A stretch of 64,000 nucleotides of DNA, taken from NCBI GenBank assembly GCA_901538445.1, contig LR594584.1, positions 3,505,586 to 3,569,585 on the forward strand. The letters are read 5' to 3'. The notes below the pieces were generated by a model. That model saw nothing but the letters and a program-made list of their open reading frames with translations, searched no databases and was not told where the DNA came from. This document shows positions 16,690 through 26,855 of the stretch, piece after piece. Position 1 is the first letter of the stretch. Every line of letters begins with the position of its first letter. This stretch comes from Gemmataceae bacterium. GTDB taxonomy: Bacteria; Planctomycetota; Planctomycetia; Gemmatales; Gemmataceae. The position numbers and the translations under genes were made by a program.

Positions 16690-17487
16690 ATGACCCGACT
16701 GCGACCGAGGCAGTTTCGTGCCGCACTGGCGTTCGTTCCGGTCCTCGCCGCGGGGTGCGGGACGACGCGGATGACCGACACCCCGCGGTCCGCGACCGAG
16801 ATGCTCCTCGTGTCACAGGCCGCGGACAAGGCGGTCGCGCAGATCGACTTTTCACCGCTCATTGGCAAGACGGTGTTCCTGGACGCAACCAGCATCTCGG
16901 AGAAGGAGCTGGACAAGGGCTACCTCGTTAGCCTCGTCCGGCAGCAACTCCTTGCGACGGGAGCGCTGCTGCAAGACGAGAAGCCGCGGGCCGAGTACGT
17001 CGTGGACCTCCGCACCGGCGGGCTCGGTACGGACCGGCGGTCCACGCTCGTGGGCACGCCCGCGGTGCAACTCCCCAGCGTCGTCCCCGGGATGCCGACC
17101 AGTGTTCCCGAGATCGCGCTGCTCAAGAAGAACGACCAGCGCGGCATCGCGAAGGTCGGCGTGTTCGCCTACAACCGGATCACCGGTCGGGCCCTGTGGC
17201 AATCGGGAACGGTCGAGGCCGAGAGCCGCGTGAACGACACCTGGGTGTTCGGGGCCGGGCCGTTCACCCGGGGGACGATCCGCAAGCAAACGGAACTCGC
17301 GGGCGAGGCGCTGCCATCGATCCCGGTCCCGCTACTGAACGAGGTGAAGCCCGCCTCGGCGCAGAACCCGCTCGGGGAGCAATACTTCCCCAACTCCCAG
17401 GCACCGGCCCCGCCGCCGACGGTCCCCGGTGGCCTGCTGGGCGTAACGGGTGCGGCGGCCGTCGGGGACCGGCCGGTCGCGCGGTAG
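16690..17487 (+). CDS. Planctomycete lipoprotein of unknown function
   Basis: Encodes 265 residues. The N-terminus AALAFVPVLAAGCGTT ends in a lipobox (LAAG-C at about 20), so it should be lipid-anchored to a membrane. The body contains a conserved-looking block (FLDATSISEKELDKGYLVSLVRQQLLATGALLQ) that resembles penicillin-binding-protein-activator-like or DUF6655-type proteins, in which an outer-membrane lipoprotein presents a small alpha/beta domain. The last 50 residues are Pro/Ala/Gly-rich. The exact family is uncertain. No gene lies close enough downstream to form an operon. Confidence 0.8.
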   Translation: MTRLRPRQFRAALAFVPVLAAGCGTTRMTDTPRSATEMLLVSQAADKAVAQIDFSPLIGKTVFLDATSISEKELDKGYLVSLVRQQLLATGALLQDEKPRAEYVVDLRTGGLGTDRRSTLVGTPAVQLPSVVPGMPTSVPEIALLKKNDQRGIAKVGVFAYNRITGRALWQSGTVEAESRVNDTWVFGAGPFTRGTIRKQTELAGEALPSIPVPLLNEVKPASAQNPLGEQYFPNSQAPAPPPTVPGGLLGVTGAAAVGDRPVAR

Positions 17488-17687
17488 CGTCGGATTATGC
17501 CGCTCGCGTTCCGGTGCCTGTAGGGGCGTTGTGAGAGAAGGCCGCAACTCGCCGCACCCCCGAGCCCGATCTATGGTGGGTGGCGGCAAAGCCACCCGGC
17601 CCCAATAAACGATCCGGGCCGGGCACTCTCCAGGGCGGGTTCCGTTCTACATTTCTGTGTCCCCTTGGGGACTCGGGAGAGGCTCAC

Positions 17688-17879
17688 ATGCAACCGACAT
17701 CTCCTCTGGCGGCGACCGGCGCACCGAACCTCGAAGTGCTCCGCAGCAAGGGCTGGTCCGTGGGCAGTTTCACCGGCGACTACTGTGTCGCGTGGCGCGG
17801 CCGCGACGAGGTCGTGCTCGAGTGGCGGGCAGGCGGGTGGCACCAGGTCGGCGGCCGCGGGTCGGTCGGCGACCTGTGA
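17688..17879 (+). CDS. Small hypothetical protein
   Basis: Encodes 63 residues, MQPTSPLAATG..., with GWSVGSFTGDYCVAWRGRDEVVLEWRAGGWHQVGGRGS forming a compact W/G-rich beta-like segment. GGGAGAGG lies nine bases upstream of the ATG. Codon use follows the high-GC third-position pattern of neighbouring genes. I do not recognise it. It may be a real small protein in this Gemmata lineage. Confidence 0.5.
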   Translation: MQPTSPLAATGAPNLEVLRSKGWSVGSFTGDYCVAWRGRDEVVLEWRAGGWHQVGGRGSVGDL

Positions 17880-18040
17880 ACCGACCCCGGGAGGGATCAC
17901 GGGATCTGCCCCGGGGTCCCGTTCCTCACTAGGCCGTTGATCCGGCGGACATTCCTGGGACGGTTGTTGACCCGACGGGGGCACCCGGGTTAGGGTAACG
18001 ATTGCCCATCTGCGTCGCCCCAACTACCAGGGTCCACACC

Positions 18041-18217
18041 ATGCGTTACGAACCCCGCGAACCGGCGGCCGCAGAGTCGTACCCCACGTTCTGGGTCGAT
18101 GAGGCCATTCCCACACCGGTCCACGTATCGGTGGTACAGCCCGACGAGGCGTACACCACCTTCGTGGACTGCACCGAGGACGAGTTCCCCGTTGACGCGG
18201 CCCCGAGTACCGCGTGA
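18041..18217 (+). CDS. Small acidic protein upstream of rsmE
   Basis: Encodes 58 residues, MRYEPREPAAAESYPTFWVD..., acidic, ending EFPVDAAPSTA. Its TGA stop (18215-18217) abuts the ATG of rsmE with no gap, an arrangement that favours translational coupling. It has no recognisable domain. It may be a leader peptide for rsmE expression or an independent small protein. Confidence 0.5.
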   Translation: MRYEPREPAAAESYPTFWVDEAIPTPVHVSVVQPDEAYTTFVDCTEDEFPVDAAPSTA

Positions 18218-18916
18218 ATGGCAGACCGATTCTACACCCCGGACCCCCTCGCTCCCGGCGAGTACACCCTCACCGGGAGCGAGGCGCACCACCTCGCGTC
18301 CGTCCGGCGGTTCGTCGCAGGTGACCGTGTCACCCTGTTCAACGGCGACGGCAACGACTATCCCGCGGTCGTGCTCGGCTCAGGCAAGAAATCGGTTTCG
18401 CTGACCGTACTCGGCGTCGAACCGACCGCCCGCGAACTCCCCTTCCCGCTCGTCGTCGCGTCCGCACTCCCGAAGGGCGACCGCGCCGACTTCCTGATCG
18501 AGAAGCTCACCGAACTCGGCGTCACCCGGTTCGTCCCGCTCATCACGGCGCGATCGGTCGTGCAGCCGAAAGAGGCCGCGGTCGAGAAGTTCACTCGGGC
18601 CGCGATCGAGGCGAGCAAGCAGTGCGGACGCAACCGCATCATGACTGTGGACACGCCCCGAACGTGGGCGGCGTTCTTGAAACTGCCGGACATCCCGGAG
18701 CGGCGCTTCGTGCTCCACACGGACTTGGCCACGACGGGCCGGTTGGTTACCGGTGCTTGCGTTGTCGCGGTCGGTCCGGAGGGCGGGTTCGCACCGGAAG
18801 AAGTGAACGCGGCGGGTGCTGCGGGGTGGGTGGCGGCGAGTTTGGGTCCTCGTGTGATGCGCGTCGAGACTGCCGCGGTCGCGGCCGCTGTGGTGGTGTC
18901 GGGGGTCGGTCAGTAG
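18218..18916 (+). CDS. rsmE: 16S rRNA m3U1498 methyltransferase RsmE
   Basis: Encodes 232 residues. The N-terminal PUA-like domain has GSEAHHLASVRRFVAGDRVTLFNGDG. The SPOUT methyltransferase domain follows, with ALPKGDRADFLIEKLTELGVTRFVPL, AAIEASKQCGRNRIM, and the knot segment VAVGPEGGFAPEEV...LGPRVMRVETAAVAAA (about 185-225). It methylates N3 of U1498 in 16S rRNA using SAM. The final seven bases overlap the convergent protein kinase gene. Confidence 0.95.
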   Translation: MADRFYTPDPLAPGEYTLTGSEAHHLASVRRFVAGDRVTLFNGDGNDYPAVVLGSGKKSVSLTVLGVEPTARELPFPLVVASALPKGDRADFLIEKLTELGVTRFVPLITARSVVQPKEAAVEKFTRAAIEASKQCGRNRIMTVDTPRTWAAFLKLPDIPERRFVLHTDLATTGRLVTGACVVAVGPEGGFAPEEVNAAGAAGWVAASLGPRVMRVETAAVAAAVVVSGVGQ

Positions 18917-19803
18917 TCCTGGTTCTTGACCTTAGCGAGAGCGGCCTTGAAGGCGTTGGCCGAGGCGTACCGGTCGGCGGGCTCACGGGCGATCGACTTG
19001 AGCAGCACCGCGGCGAGGTCGTCGCCGATCCCCTTCTTCAACTCCCGCGGGTCACGGGGCGGGGTGTTGAGCCGGCGGCGGAACGTTTCCTCGCTCGACG
19101 GGGACCGCTCCCACGGCAACTGACCGGTGAAGATCTCGTAGGCCGTGACACCCGCGGCGAACAGGTCGACGCGGTGGTCGGTCGTCTTCCGCTTGATGAT
19201 CTCGGGGGCCAGGATGTCCGCCGTGCCCGTGCGATTGCCACCGACGGTGAACGCGGGGGTGTACGGCACGCACAGGCCCAGGTCAATGATCTTCACGACC
19301 CCGTCTTCTGTCACCATCACGTTGCGGGTACACAGGTCGCGGTGCAGCCACTTGTTGTCGTGCATGTACTGGAGCGCGTCGCACAACTGGAACGTGTAGT
19401 TCATCCGGTTGCCGTTGAGTTGGCTGCTCTTGGTCTCCACGAGGTAGTTGAGCCCGTTGCCGTCCACCCACTCGAGCACCAAGTACGGCTCGCCCTTGGT
19501 CGTGGTACCGAACTCGAACGCGCGGACGATGTTGTCGTGCCGGAGGGCCAGGCTGATTTCGCCCTCGCTGGGCTTCTTGAGCCCCTTGAACCGCTCCTCG
19601 AACTTCTTGGTCTTCTCCTTGTCGAGCAGCTTGAGGCAGACGTTGCGGCCCAGGTCCCGGTCGTACGCGCGGTACACCTTGGACATGCTCCCCTGGCCGG
19701 TCCGGCCGCTCAGTTCGAACCGCTTCTCGACGTTGACCCGGACGGGGTTGGAACCCGACTTGGGGGACTTGGTGCCGCCGAAGAGGAAGTCGAACAGGCC
19801 CAC
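18910..19803 (-). CDS. Serine/threonine-type protein kinase with a DLG motif
   Basis: Encodes 297 residues consisting of a short N-terminal stretch and one kinase domain, with no membrane segment. Visible motifs are the glycine loop GRTGQGSMSKVYRA, the ATP lysine in NVCLKLLD, catalytic loop LHRDLCTRNVMV, IIDLGLC in place of DFG, and APEI. The aspartate of DLG is retained, so catalysis is plausible. The HRDLxxRN form is closer to tyrosine-type loops than the usual HRDLKPxN. Planctomycetes have large Hanks-kinase sets. The C-terminus has the common ADRYASANAFKAAL kinase tail. Targets are unknown. Confidence 0.9.
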   Translation of the reverse strand: MGLFDFLFGGTKSPKSGSNPVRVNVEKRFELSGRTGQGSMSKVYRAYDRDLGRNVCLKLLDKEKTKKFEERFKGLKKPSEGEISLALRHDNIVRAFEFGTTTKGEPYLVLEWVDGNGLNYLVETKSSQLNGNRMNYTFQLCDALQYMHDNKWLHRDLCTRNVMVTEDGVVKIIDLGLCVPYTPAFTVGGNRTGTADILAPEIIKRKTTDHRVDLFAAGVTAYEIFTGQLPWERSPSSEETFRRRLNTPPRDPRELKKGIGDDLAAVLLKSIAREPADRYASANAFKAALAKVKNQDY

Positions 19804-19910
19804 GGCTCACCCGGTTGTGGGTTCAGGGGTGACGAGCGGGGACGCCCCCTGCCCCTCGTCGCTTCCCTGAATTGTACCGTGAACCGCGGCGGGGTGTGAG
19901 CCCCCGCGGG

Positions 19911-20732
19911 TCACGACTTGATCTGGCAGTAGTCGATGATCCGGGCGACCTCGGTCCGCAGGTCGCGCCGGTGGACGATTCGGTCAACGAACCCGTGTTG
20001 GAGCAGGAACTCGCTGGTCTGGAACCCCTCGGGCAGTTCGAGTCGGATTGTGTTCTTGATGGTCCGCTTGCCGGCGAACCCGATCATCGCACCGGGCTCG
20101 GCCAGCGTGAGGTCCCCCTGGAGCGCCCAGCTCGCGGCGACCCCGCCCATCGTCGGGTTCGTGAGGATGCAGACGTACAGCCCACCGATCGCGTCGTACC
20201 GGGCCAGCGCGGCCGAGACCTTCCACATCTGCATGAGCGACAGGATGCCCTCTTGCATCCGGGCACCGCCGCCGGACCCGCTGACGAAAATGAGAGGCAA
20301 CTTCAGTTCCGTGGCCCGCTCCGCGGCCCGGGTGAGCTTCTCGCCGACGACCGAGCCCATGCTCCCGGCCATGAACGCGAAGTCGGTGATCCCGAGGACC
20401 ACGCCGCGGCCGCGGATGAACCCCTTGCCGGTCACGGCCGCGTCGAGCATCCCGGTCTTCTGCTGCTCTTCGAGGAGCCGCTGGTGGTACGGGATGCGGT
20501 CCACGAACCCGAGCGGGTCGCACGGCCGCAGGTCCGCGTCCCACTCCTCAAACGTCCCCTCGTCGAGGATCTGCGCGATGCGATCCTTAGCGGGCATGGT
20601 GAAGTGGTAGTCGCACTCCGGGCACACGTGGTGCCGGACCTCGACCTCCTTCTTGTACACCGTCGCCTTGCAACTGGGGCACCGGATCCAGAGCCCCTCT
20701 GGCACCCCGCGCCGGCCCCGTTCTGTCGTCAT
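19911..20732 (-). CDS. accD: Acetyl-CoA carboxylase carboxyltransferase subunit beta
   Basis: Encodes 273 residues from the ATG at 20732, which places the zinc ribbon at the N-terminus as expected (CPSC...CPEC, about 17-39). The crotonase-type core includes [21 protein letters not shown], which builds the oxyanion hole, and [35 protein letters not shown]. It forms the carboxyltransferase with AccA, transferring CO2 from biotin to acetyl-CoA for fatty acid synthesis. AccA is not nearby. The gene is somewhat short, mainly because its tail is trimmed after IIDYCQIKS. Confidence 0.96.
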   Translation of the reverse strand: MTTERGRRGVPEGLWIRCPSCKATVYKKEVEVRHHVCPECDYHFTMPAKDRIAQILDEGTFEEWDADLRPCDPLGFVDRIPYHQRLLEEQQKTGMLDAAVTGKGFIRGRGVVLGITDFAFMAGSMGSVVGEKLTRAAERATELKLPLIFVSGSGGGARMQEGILSLMQMWKVSAALARYDAIGGLYVCILTNPTMGGVAASWALQGDLTLAEPGAMIGFAGKRTIKNTIRLELPEGFQTSEFLLQHGFVDRIVHRRDLRTEVARIIDYCQIKS

Positions 20733-20740
20733 GGCGTCAC

Positions 20741-20841
20741 CCGAATTCGGACCGCGGAACTCGGATTTCGGAGTGGAAGACATTCGATCCTCACAACGCG
20801 GGTCGGTTCGGGATTCCGAGTTCCGGGTGCCGCACTCCGCA
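20741..20841. repeat. Imperfect palindromic intergenic repeat between accD and pgk
   Basis: CGGAACTCGGA (20755-20765) is the perfect complement of 20815-20825, and the flanks (GGAGTG / CACTCCG) extend the symmetry loosely. It fills the gap between pgk and accD. Its EcoRI-like GAATTCGGA composition differs from neighbouring coding DNA. It is probably a member of a dispersed palindromic family; no second copy is seen in this window. Confidence 0.45.
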
Positions 20842-22050
20842 CTACCCGCGGTCGTCGATCTGGGCCAGGCTCTGGAACTTCTGGCCCTCGACGTACGCCA
20901 GGAACGCGCCGCCGCCGGTGGAGACGTGGCTGATCTTGTCATCGAACCCGAACTGCTCGACAGCTTGCGCAGTTTCGCCACCGCCGACGACCGTGGTTGC
21001 AGGGCTGGCGGCCATCGCCTCGGCGATCCCCTTCGTGCCGCCGGAGAACGCCGGCTGCTCAAACCACCCGACCGGCCCGTTCCAGATCACCGTGCCCGCG
21101 GTCTTGAGGAGCGCCGAGTACGCCGCGACGGTCTTCGGGCCGATGTCCACGCCCTCGAACCCGGCGGCGATCGGTCCCTCGAACACCTGCGTCTGAGTCA
21201 GTTCGTCGCTCTTCGCGGCGAGCGAGTCCACTGGCAGCGTGATCTTCTTGCCGACCTCGGCGAGCAGCGGCGTCGCGGCCGCGAGTTCCTCGTCGGCGAC
21301 CCTGGTGCCGCCGACGTCCACGCCGCGGGCCTTGAGGAAGGTGTACGTCATCTTCCCGCCGATGAGGAGCGCATCGACCTTCTGGAGCAGGACGCGGATG
21401 AACGCGATCTTGTCCGACACCTTCGCCCCGCCCATGATCGCGATCATCGGTCGCTTCGGGGTGGCGAGGAGTGAGTCGATGACCTCGAGCTCCTTGGCGA
21501 CGAGGAGCCCGACCGCCCGCGGCTTGCCCGCGGCCTTGAGGGCCGCGGGGACCGCGACCATGCTCGCGTCCTTGTCGTTGTGGCAGGTGCCGAAGGCGTC
21601 GTTGACGTAGGCGTCGCCGAGCGCGGCGACCGCGGCGGCGAACGCCGGGTCGTTCTTTTGCTCGCGCGGATCGAACCGCAGGTTCTCCAACAGGACGACG
21701 TCGCCCGGCTTCATCGCCGCGACGGCCGCGGTGACCGCCGGCCCGACGACCTCGTCCGCGGCCTTCGTCACCGGCTTCCCGAGAAGGGTGCCGAACGCCG
21801 CGGCGACCTTGTCCATCGTGAGGTTCTTCCGCTCCTCCGGCGTTGCCTTCTCGGGCCGCCCGAGGTGGCTCATGGCGATCACGCTCGCGCCCGCGTCGAG
21901 GAGCTTGCGGACCGTCGGGAGCGCGCCGCGGATGCGACGGTCGTTCTTCACCGCGCCGGTCTTCTTGTCGAGCGGCACGTTGAAATCGACCCGCACGAGG
22001 ACCTTCTTGCCGGTGAGGTCGCCCAGGTCGTCGATCGTCTTCTTCGGCAT
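20842..22050 (-). CDS. pgk: Phosphoglycerate kinase
   Basis: Encodes 402 residues, the standard length. The N-terminal motif [16 protein letters not shown] holds substrate-binding residues, and [19 protein letters not shown], and the C-terminal nucleotide site [20 protein letters not shown] and [13 protein letters not shown] are all intact. It converts 1,3-bisphosphoglycerate and ADP to 3-phosphoglycerate and ATP. It lies 67 bases downstream of gapA in the same direction, the usual glycolytic pairing. Confidence 0.97.
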   Translation of the reverse strand: MPKKTIDDLGDLTGKKVLVRVDFNVPLDKKTGAVKNDRRIRGALPTVRKLLDAGASVIAMSHLGRPEKATPEERKNLTMDKVAAAFGTLLGKPVTKAADEVVGPAVTAAVAAMKPGDVVLLENLRFDPREQKNDPAFAAAVAALGDAYVNDAFGTCHNDKDASMVAVPAALKAAGKPRAVGLLVAKELEVIDSLLATPKRPMIAIMGGAKVSDKIAFIRVLLQKVDALLIGGKMTYTFLKARGVDVGGTRVADEELAAATPLLAEVGKKITLPVDSLAAKSDELTQTQVFEGPIAAGFEGVDIGPKTVAAYSALLKTAGTVIWNGPVGWFEQPAFSGGTKGIAEAMAASPATTVVGGGETAQAVEQFGFDDKISHVSTGGGAFLAYVEGQKFQSLAQIDDRG

Positions 22051-22079
22051 CGTGGTGATTCCTTACTACGTGCGGGGAC

Positions 22080-22103
22080 GCCCGCGGGCCGGAGCCCGCG
22101 GGC
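22080..22103. terminator. Hairpin between gapA and pgk
   Basis: The 10-bp arms GCCCGCGGGC (22080-22089 and 22094-22103) are perfectly complementary around a four-base loop, CGGA. Each arm is also palindromic in itself. No T run follows. It may lower readthrough from gapA to pgk or mark mRNA processing between the two cistrons. Confidence 0.5.
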
Positions 22104-22117
22104 CTGCGAGCCGTCAC

Positions 22118-23200
<1,083 letters not shown>

Positions 23201-23427
23201 TCACGACCACTGGGCCGCGGGAGCCGGTGCGCGTTCACCGGCTACGGTATGATTTCTGCCCCGGGATTCCAGACCGCACCCCTGGGTCACTGGAGGACGA
23301 GGGTGAACTCCGGCCGGTCCGAGAAATCGCCGCCCCGCTCCCGCGGTCGCGTCTCACGCGGCCCGCCGCGTTCCCATACAACACACCCGTCACACACGCT
23401 TCACTCACCGGCTAGCACCGATCACCC

Positions 23428-24591
23428 GTGGACACCCTCTCCATCGACCAGTCCGAGCCGCTCCCCGTTCGGACGCCCGCGAGCGTCGCCGAGTTGAGCG
23501 CCCTCGTCACTCAGACCCGCGCCGCGAAGCACGGCGTGTACCCCGTCGGCGGCCGCACCACGCTCGACGTCGGCCTCCCGCCGATCAAGCCGGGCGTTGC
23601 CCTCGACACGACCGGGTTGAACCGCGTGATCGATTACCCGGCCCGCGACATGACGATCACGGTTCAGGCCGGGATCACGGTCGCGGCGGTGCAAGCGGCG
23701 CTCGCGAAGGAGGGCCAGTGGCTCCCGATCGACGTGCCAACCCCCGAGCGGGCGACGGTCGGCGGAACCATCGCGGTCAACCAGAGCGGCCCGCGGCGGT
23801 TCGGCTACGGCACGCTCCGCGACTACGTCATCGGCATCTCGTTCGTGGCGGACGACGGGGCCGAGGTGAAAGCCGGTGGCCGCGTGGTGAAGAACGTGGC
23901 CGGCTACGACCTGATGAAGCTTCAGATCGGGGCGCTCGGCACGCTCGGCGTCGTCACCCAGGTCACGCTCAAGGTGAAGCCGAAGCCCGAGGCGTCCGCG
24001 GCGGTCGTGTTCGGGTGCGACGGCGGCTCGCTCGGCCCGGTCCTCGACCTGCTGCACGACTCGAAGTCGCGGCCGGTGGCCGTCGAGGTGCTCAACGCGG
24101 CCGCGTGGAAGGCCGCGGGGCTCCCACCGGCGGTCGCCGCCGAGTGGATCGTCGCGGTCGGGTTCGAGGAGAAGGCCGCGACGGTCGCGTGGCAGCGCGA
24201 GACGCTCCTTGCGGAACTGAAGACCGCTGCGGTCAGGGAGGTGGCCGAGGTCGCCGACGCGAGCGGCCTGTGGGCGGCGACCACCGAATTGCAACTCCGC
24301 TCCGATTCCTCGAACATCCGCAAGGCGAGCGTGCTGCCGAGCAAGACCGCCGAGGCGCTCACGAAGCTCCCCGCGGGTCTGGTTCACGCGCACGGCCTCA
24401 CGGGCGTCCTGTGGTATCACGGCGACGCCACCGTGGCCGGCTCGACCATCCGCCGGGGTCCACCGCTGACGAAGAAGTCGGCCCCGAGGCCGGGAGCCGT
24501 CGCGCCCGACTGGGAACTGATGCGACACGTCAAGAAGACGCTCGACCCGGATAATGTGTTCAACCCCGGCCGGCTGTTCGGCGATCTGTGA
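23428..24591 (+). CDS. glcE: Glycolate oxidase FAD-binding subunit GlcE-like
   Basis: Encodes 387 residues with a GTG start (23428). It is a PCMH/FAD_binding_4-type protein: VYPVGGRTTLDVGL, MTITVQAGITVAAVQAALAKEGQWLPIDVP, and TVGGTIAVNQSGPRRFGYGTLRDYVIGISFV, with VKNVAGYDLMKLQIGALGTLGVVTQ (about 155-180) as in GlcE. Glycolate oxidase converts glycolate to glyoxylate using GlcD, GlcE and GlcF together. The partner iron-sulfur subunit follows 51 bases downstream. The catalytic GlcD subunit is not in this window. Confidence 0.9.
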   Translation: MDTLSIDQSEPLPVRTPASVAELSALVTQTRAAKHGVYPVGGRTTLDVGLPPIKPGVALDTTGLNRVIDYPARDMTITVQAGITVAAVQAALAKEGQWLPIDVPTPERATVGGTIAVNQSGPRRFGYGTLRDYVIGISFVADDGAEVKAGGRVVKNVAGYDLMKLQIGALGTLGVVTQVTLKVKPKPEASAAVVFGCDGGSLGPVLDLLHDSKSRPVAVEVLNAAAWKAAGLPPAVAAEWIVAVGFEEKAATVAWQRETLLAELKTAAVREVAEVADASGLWAATTELQLRSDSSNIRKASVLPSKTAEALTKLPAGLVHAHGLTGVLWYHGDATVAGSTIRRGPPLTKKSAPRPGAVAPDWELMRHVKKTLDPDNVFNPGRLFGDL

Positions 24592-24642
24592 CCCCCGCGG
24601 CCCGCCCGCATCCCTCGTTCAACACAACCCCGACCTCACGAT

Positions 24643-26100
24643 ATGGCCGCCACCACTCCCAAGCTCGCCGACTCGGAAGCGCAGCGGACGTCGCTGCCGG
24701 TCTACCCCGCGAACGTGGACGCGCCCACCGCGACCGGCGCGGCGCTCGCGGCCCCGCCGCACAACCACGGGTGCGGGTCGCACGGGCCGAACCTCGACTA
24801 CGAGTTGGTCCTCGACTGCGTTCACTGCGGCCTCTGCACCGCGAGTTGCCCGACCTACGTGGAGACCGGCAACGAGGCCGACTCGCCCCGCGGCCGCATC
24901 TACCTCATGCGGCAGGTCATCGACGGTGCCCTGGAACTCGACACCGACGTCAAGCAGCACCTCGACCTGTGCCTGAACTGCCGGGCGTGCGAGACCGCGT
25001 GCCCCTCTGGCGTGCAGTACGGGAAGCTCATCGAGCCGTTCCGTGCCTTCATGAACGAGAAGGAGCCCGGCCGCCAGACCGAGAGCCTTAACGCGCTCCA
25101 GAAGTTCCTCCTGTTCAACGTGTTCCCCTACCGGTGGCGGAACCGCATCGCGCTCGCGCCCGCCCGCATCATGCAGTGGACCGGTCTCGACTGGCTGACC
25201 GAGAAGTCCGGCCTCATGAGCCTCGTTCCGCGCTCGCTGCGGAACATGAAGAACATGCTCCCCGAGTTGAAGCCGCACTACGGGAGCCTGCCGGAGGTGC
25301 TCGAACCGATCGGCCCGCGCCGCGCCCGGGTCGCGCTGTTTCTCGGGTGCGTCGCCGACTCGCTCTACCCCGAGACGAACTACGCCACCGCGAAGGTGCT
25401 CCAGGCCAACGGGTGCGAGGTGTGGATCCCGCGGTCCCAGGCGTGCTGCGGGGCGCTGCACTACCACGCCGCCGAAGAGGCCGAGGCCCGGACGTTTGCG
25501 GCCGCCAACTGCGAGGCCTTCGGGGCGACGGACGCCGAACGGTTCAAGAGCGTGGACGCGATCATCTCGAACGCGGCCGGGTGCGGGTTCCAGCTCAAGG
25601 ACTACTCGCACATGATGCACGGCACGCCCCAGGAGGAAGCCGCGGCGCGGTTCCAGAGCAAGGTCCGCGACGTGAGCGAGTTCCTGATGGAACTCGGCCC
25701 GGTGAAGCCCAAGCACGAGCTAAAGGTGCGGGCGACGTACCACGACGCCTGCCACCTGCGGCACGCGCAGCAGATCTTCAAGCAGCCGCGGCAACTCCTG
25801 GAGATGATCCCGGGATTGGATTTGATCCCGCTGCCCGAGAGCGAGCTGTGCTGTGGCGCGGCCGGGAGCTACAACCTGACTCAGCCCGAGATGGCCGCCC
25901 GGCTCGGCGACCGCAAGGTCGCGAACATCGCTTCCACCGCCGCCCGCGCCATGTTCACCGGGAACGTCGGGTGCCTGATGCAGATCACCCGGCACCTGAA
26001 GGCCGCGGGGCAGAACGTGTGGGCGGCCCACCCGGTTGATGCCCTGTGGGCGAGCTACAGCGGAGAGATGCCCGCACAACTGACCGCGGCCAGCGTATGA
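24643..26100 (+). CDS. glcF: Glycolate oxidase iron-sulfur subunit GlcF-like
   Basis: Encodes 485 residues. Two 4Fe-4S motifs lie near the N-terminus (CVHCGLCTASCPTY near 65 and CLNCRACETACPSG near 112). Two cysteine-rich CCG domains follow, seen as FLGCVAD...CCGALHYHA and HDACHLRHAQQ...CCGAAGSYNL. It carries electrons from GlcD/GlcE towards the quinone pool. The first ~45 residues are a His/Pro-rich extension not seen in typical GlcF. Its stop overlaps the next ATG (ATGA), so it is translationally coupled to the GDPD gene. Confidence 0.93.
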   Translation: MAATTPKLADSEAQRTSLPVYPANVDAPTATGAALAAPPHNHGCGSHGPNLDYELVLDCVHCGLCTASCPTYVETGNEADSPRGRIYLMRQVIDGALELDTDVKQHLDLCLNCRACETACPSGVQYGKLIEPFRAFMNEKEPGRQTESLNALQKFLLFNVFPYRWRNRIALAPARIMQWTGLDWLTEKSGLMSLVPRSLRNMKNMLPELKPHYGSLPEVLEPIGPRRARVALFLGCVADSLYPETNYATAKVLQANGCEVWIPRSQACCGALHYHAAEEAEARTFAAANCEAFGATDAERFKSVDAIISNAAGCGFQLKDYSHMMHGTPQEEAAARFQSKVRDVSEFLMELGPVKPKHELKVRATYHDACHLRHAQQIFKQPRQLLEMIPGLDLIPLPESELCCGAAGSYNLTQPEMAARLGDRKVANIASTAARAMFTGNVGCLMQITRHLKAAGQNVWAAHPVDALWASYSGEMPAQLTAASV

Positions 26101-26855
26101 CGGCCCAGACGCGCGTCGAAATCATCGGCCACCGCGGTGCGTCGTTCGACGCGCCCGAGAACACCCTCGCCAGCTTGCGTCTCGCGTGGGAACAGGGTGC
26201 CGACGCCGTCGAGTTCGATGTGTGGCAGACCCGCGACGGCCACATCGTTCTGTTCCACGACGAAACCCTGAACCGCACCACCGGCGCGTCCGGCCGCGTA
26301 CCCGATCGCTCCCTGGCCGAACTGCGACAACTCGAGGTGGGGCGGTGGAAGTCGCCGCCGTTCGCCGGAGAGCGGATCGCGACGCTCGCCGAGGCGCTGG
26401 CCACGGTCCCGGCCGGCAAGCGTGCGCTCATCGAAGTGAAGTGCGGCCCGGAGGTGGTGCCGGAGCTGGACCGCGTGCTGACCGCGAGCGGTCTCGCCCC
26501 GCAGCGAACTACCGTTATCAGCTTCTCGGCGGACGTTGTCGCGGCGGTGAAGCAGCGGCGGCCGGACGTGCACGCGTACTGGGTCGTCGATCTTGAAGAG
26601 CGGCCGCGGACCTCCGAAGAATTAATCGCTGTTGCGAAGTCGGTCTCCGCCGACGGCCTTGACCTGTCCGCAACTCCCGAAGTGCTTGACGCGGCGTTCG
26701 CGGCGAAGGTCCTCGCTGCCGGGTTGCGGCTATGTGTGTGGACCGTGGACACCGTCGAACTGGCCCAACGGATGATCGCGGCGGGCGTCGAGAGCCTCAC
26801 CACGAACCGCCCCGGCTGGCTCCGCGAGCAACTCGCACTCGTCACTCCTCGGTAA
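26097..26855 (+). CDS. Glycerophosphodiester phosphodiesterase
   Basis: Encodes 252 residues. The TIM-barrel signature is present: IIGHRGASFDAPENTLASLRLA with the active-site His-Arg and Glu, and GADAVEFDVWQTRDGHIVLFHDETLNRTT with the metal-binding Glu/Asp and catalytic His. C-terminal VDTVELAQRMIAAGVESLTTNRP is the usual closing segment. It should hydrolyse glycerophosphodiesters to glycerol 3-phosphate and an alcohol. There is no signal peptide, so it acts in the cytoplasm. It shares a start/stop overlap with glcF, which suggests coupled expression. The last 14 bases overlap the convergent helicase gene. Confidence 0.93.
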   Translation: MTAQTRVEIIGHRGASFDAPENTLASLRLAWEQGADAVEFDVWQTRDGHIVLFHDETLNRTTGASGRVPDRSLAELRQLEVGRWKSPPFAGERIATLAEALATVPAGKRALIEVKCGPEVVPELDRVLTASGLAPQRTTVISFSADVVAAVKQRRPDVHAYWVVDLEERPRTSEELIAVAKSVSADGLDLSATPEVLDAAFAAKVLAAGLRLCVWTVDTVELAQRMIAAGVESLTTNRPGWLREQLALVTPR

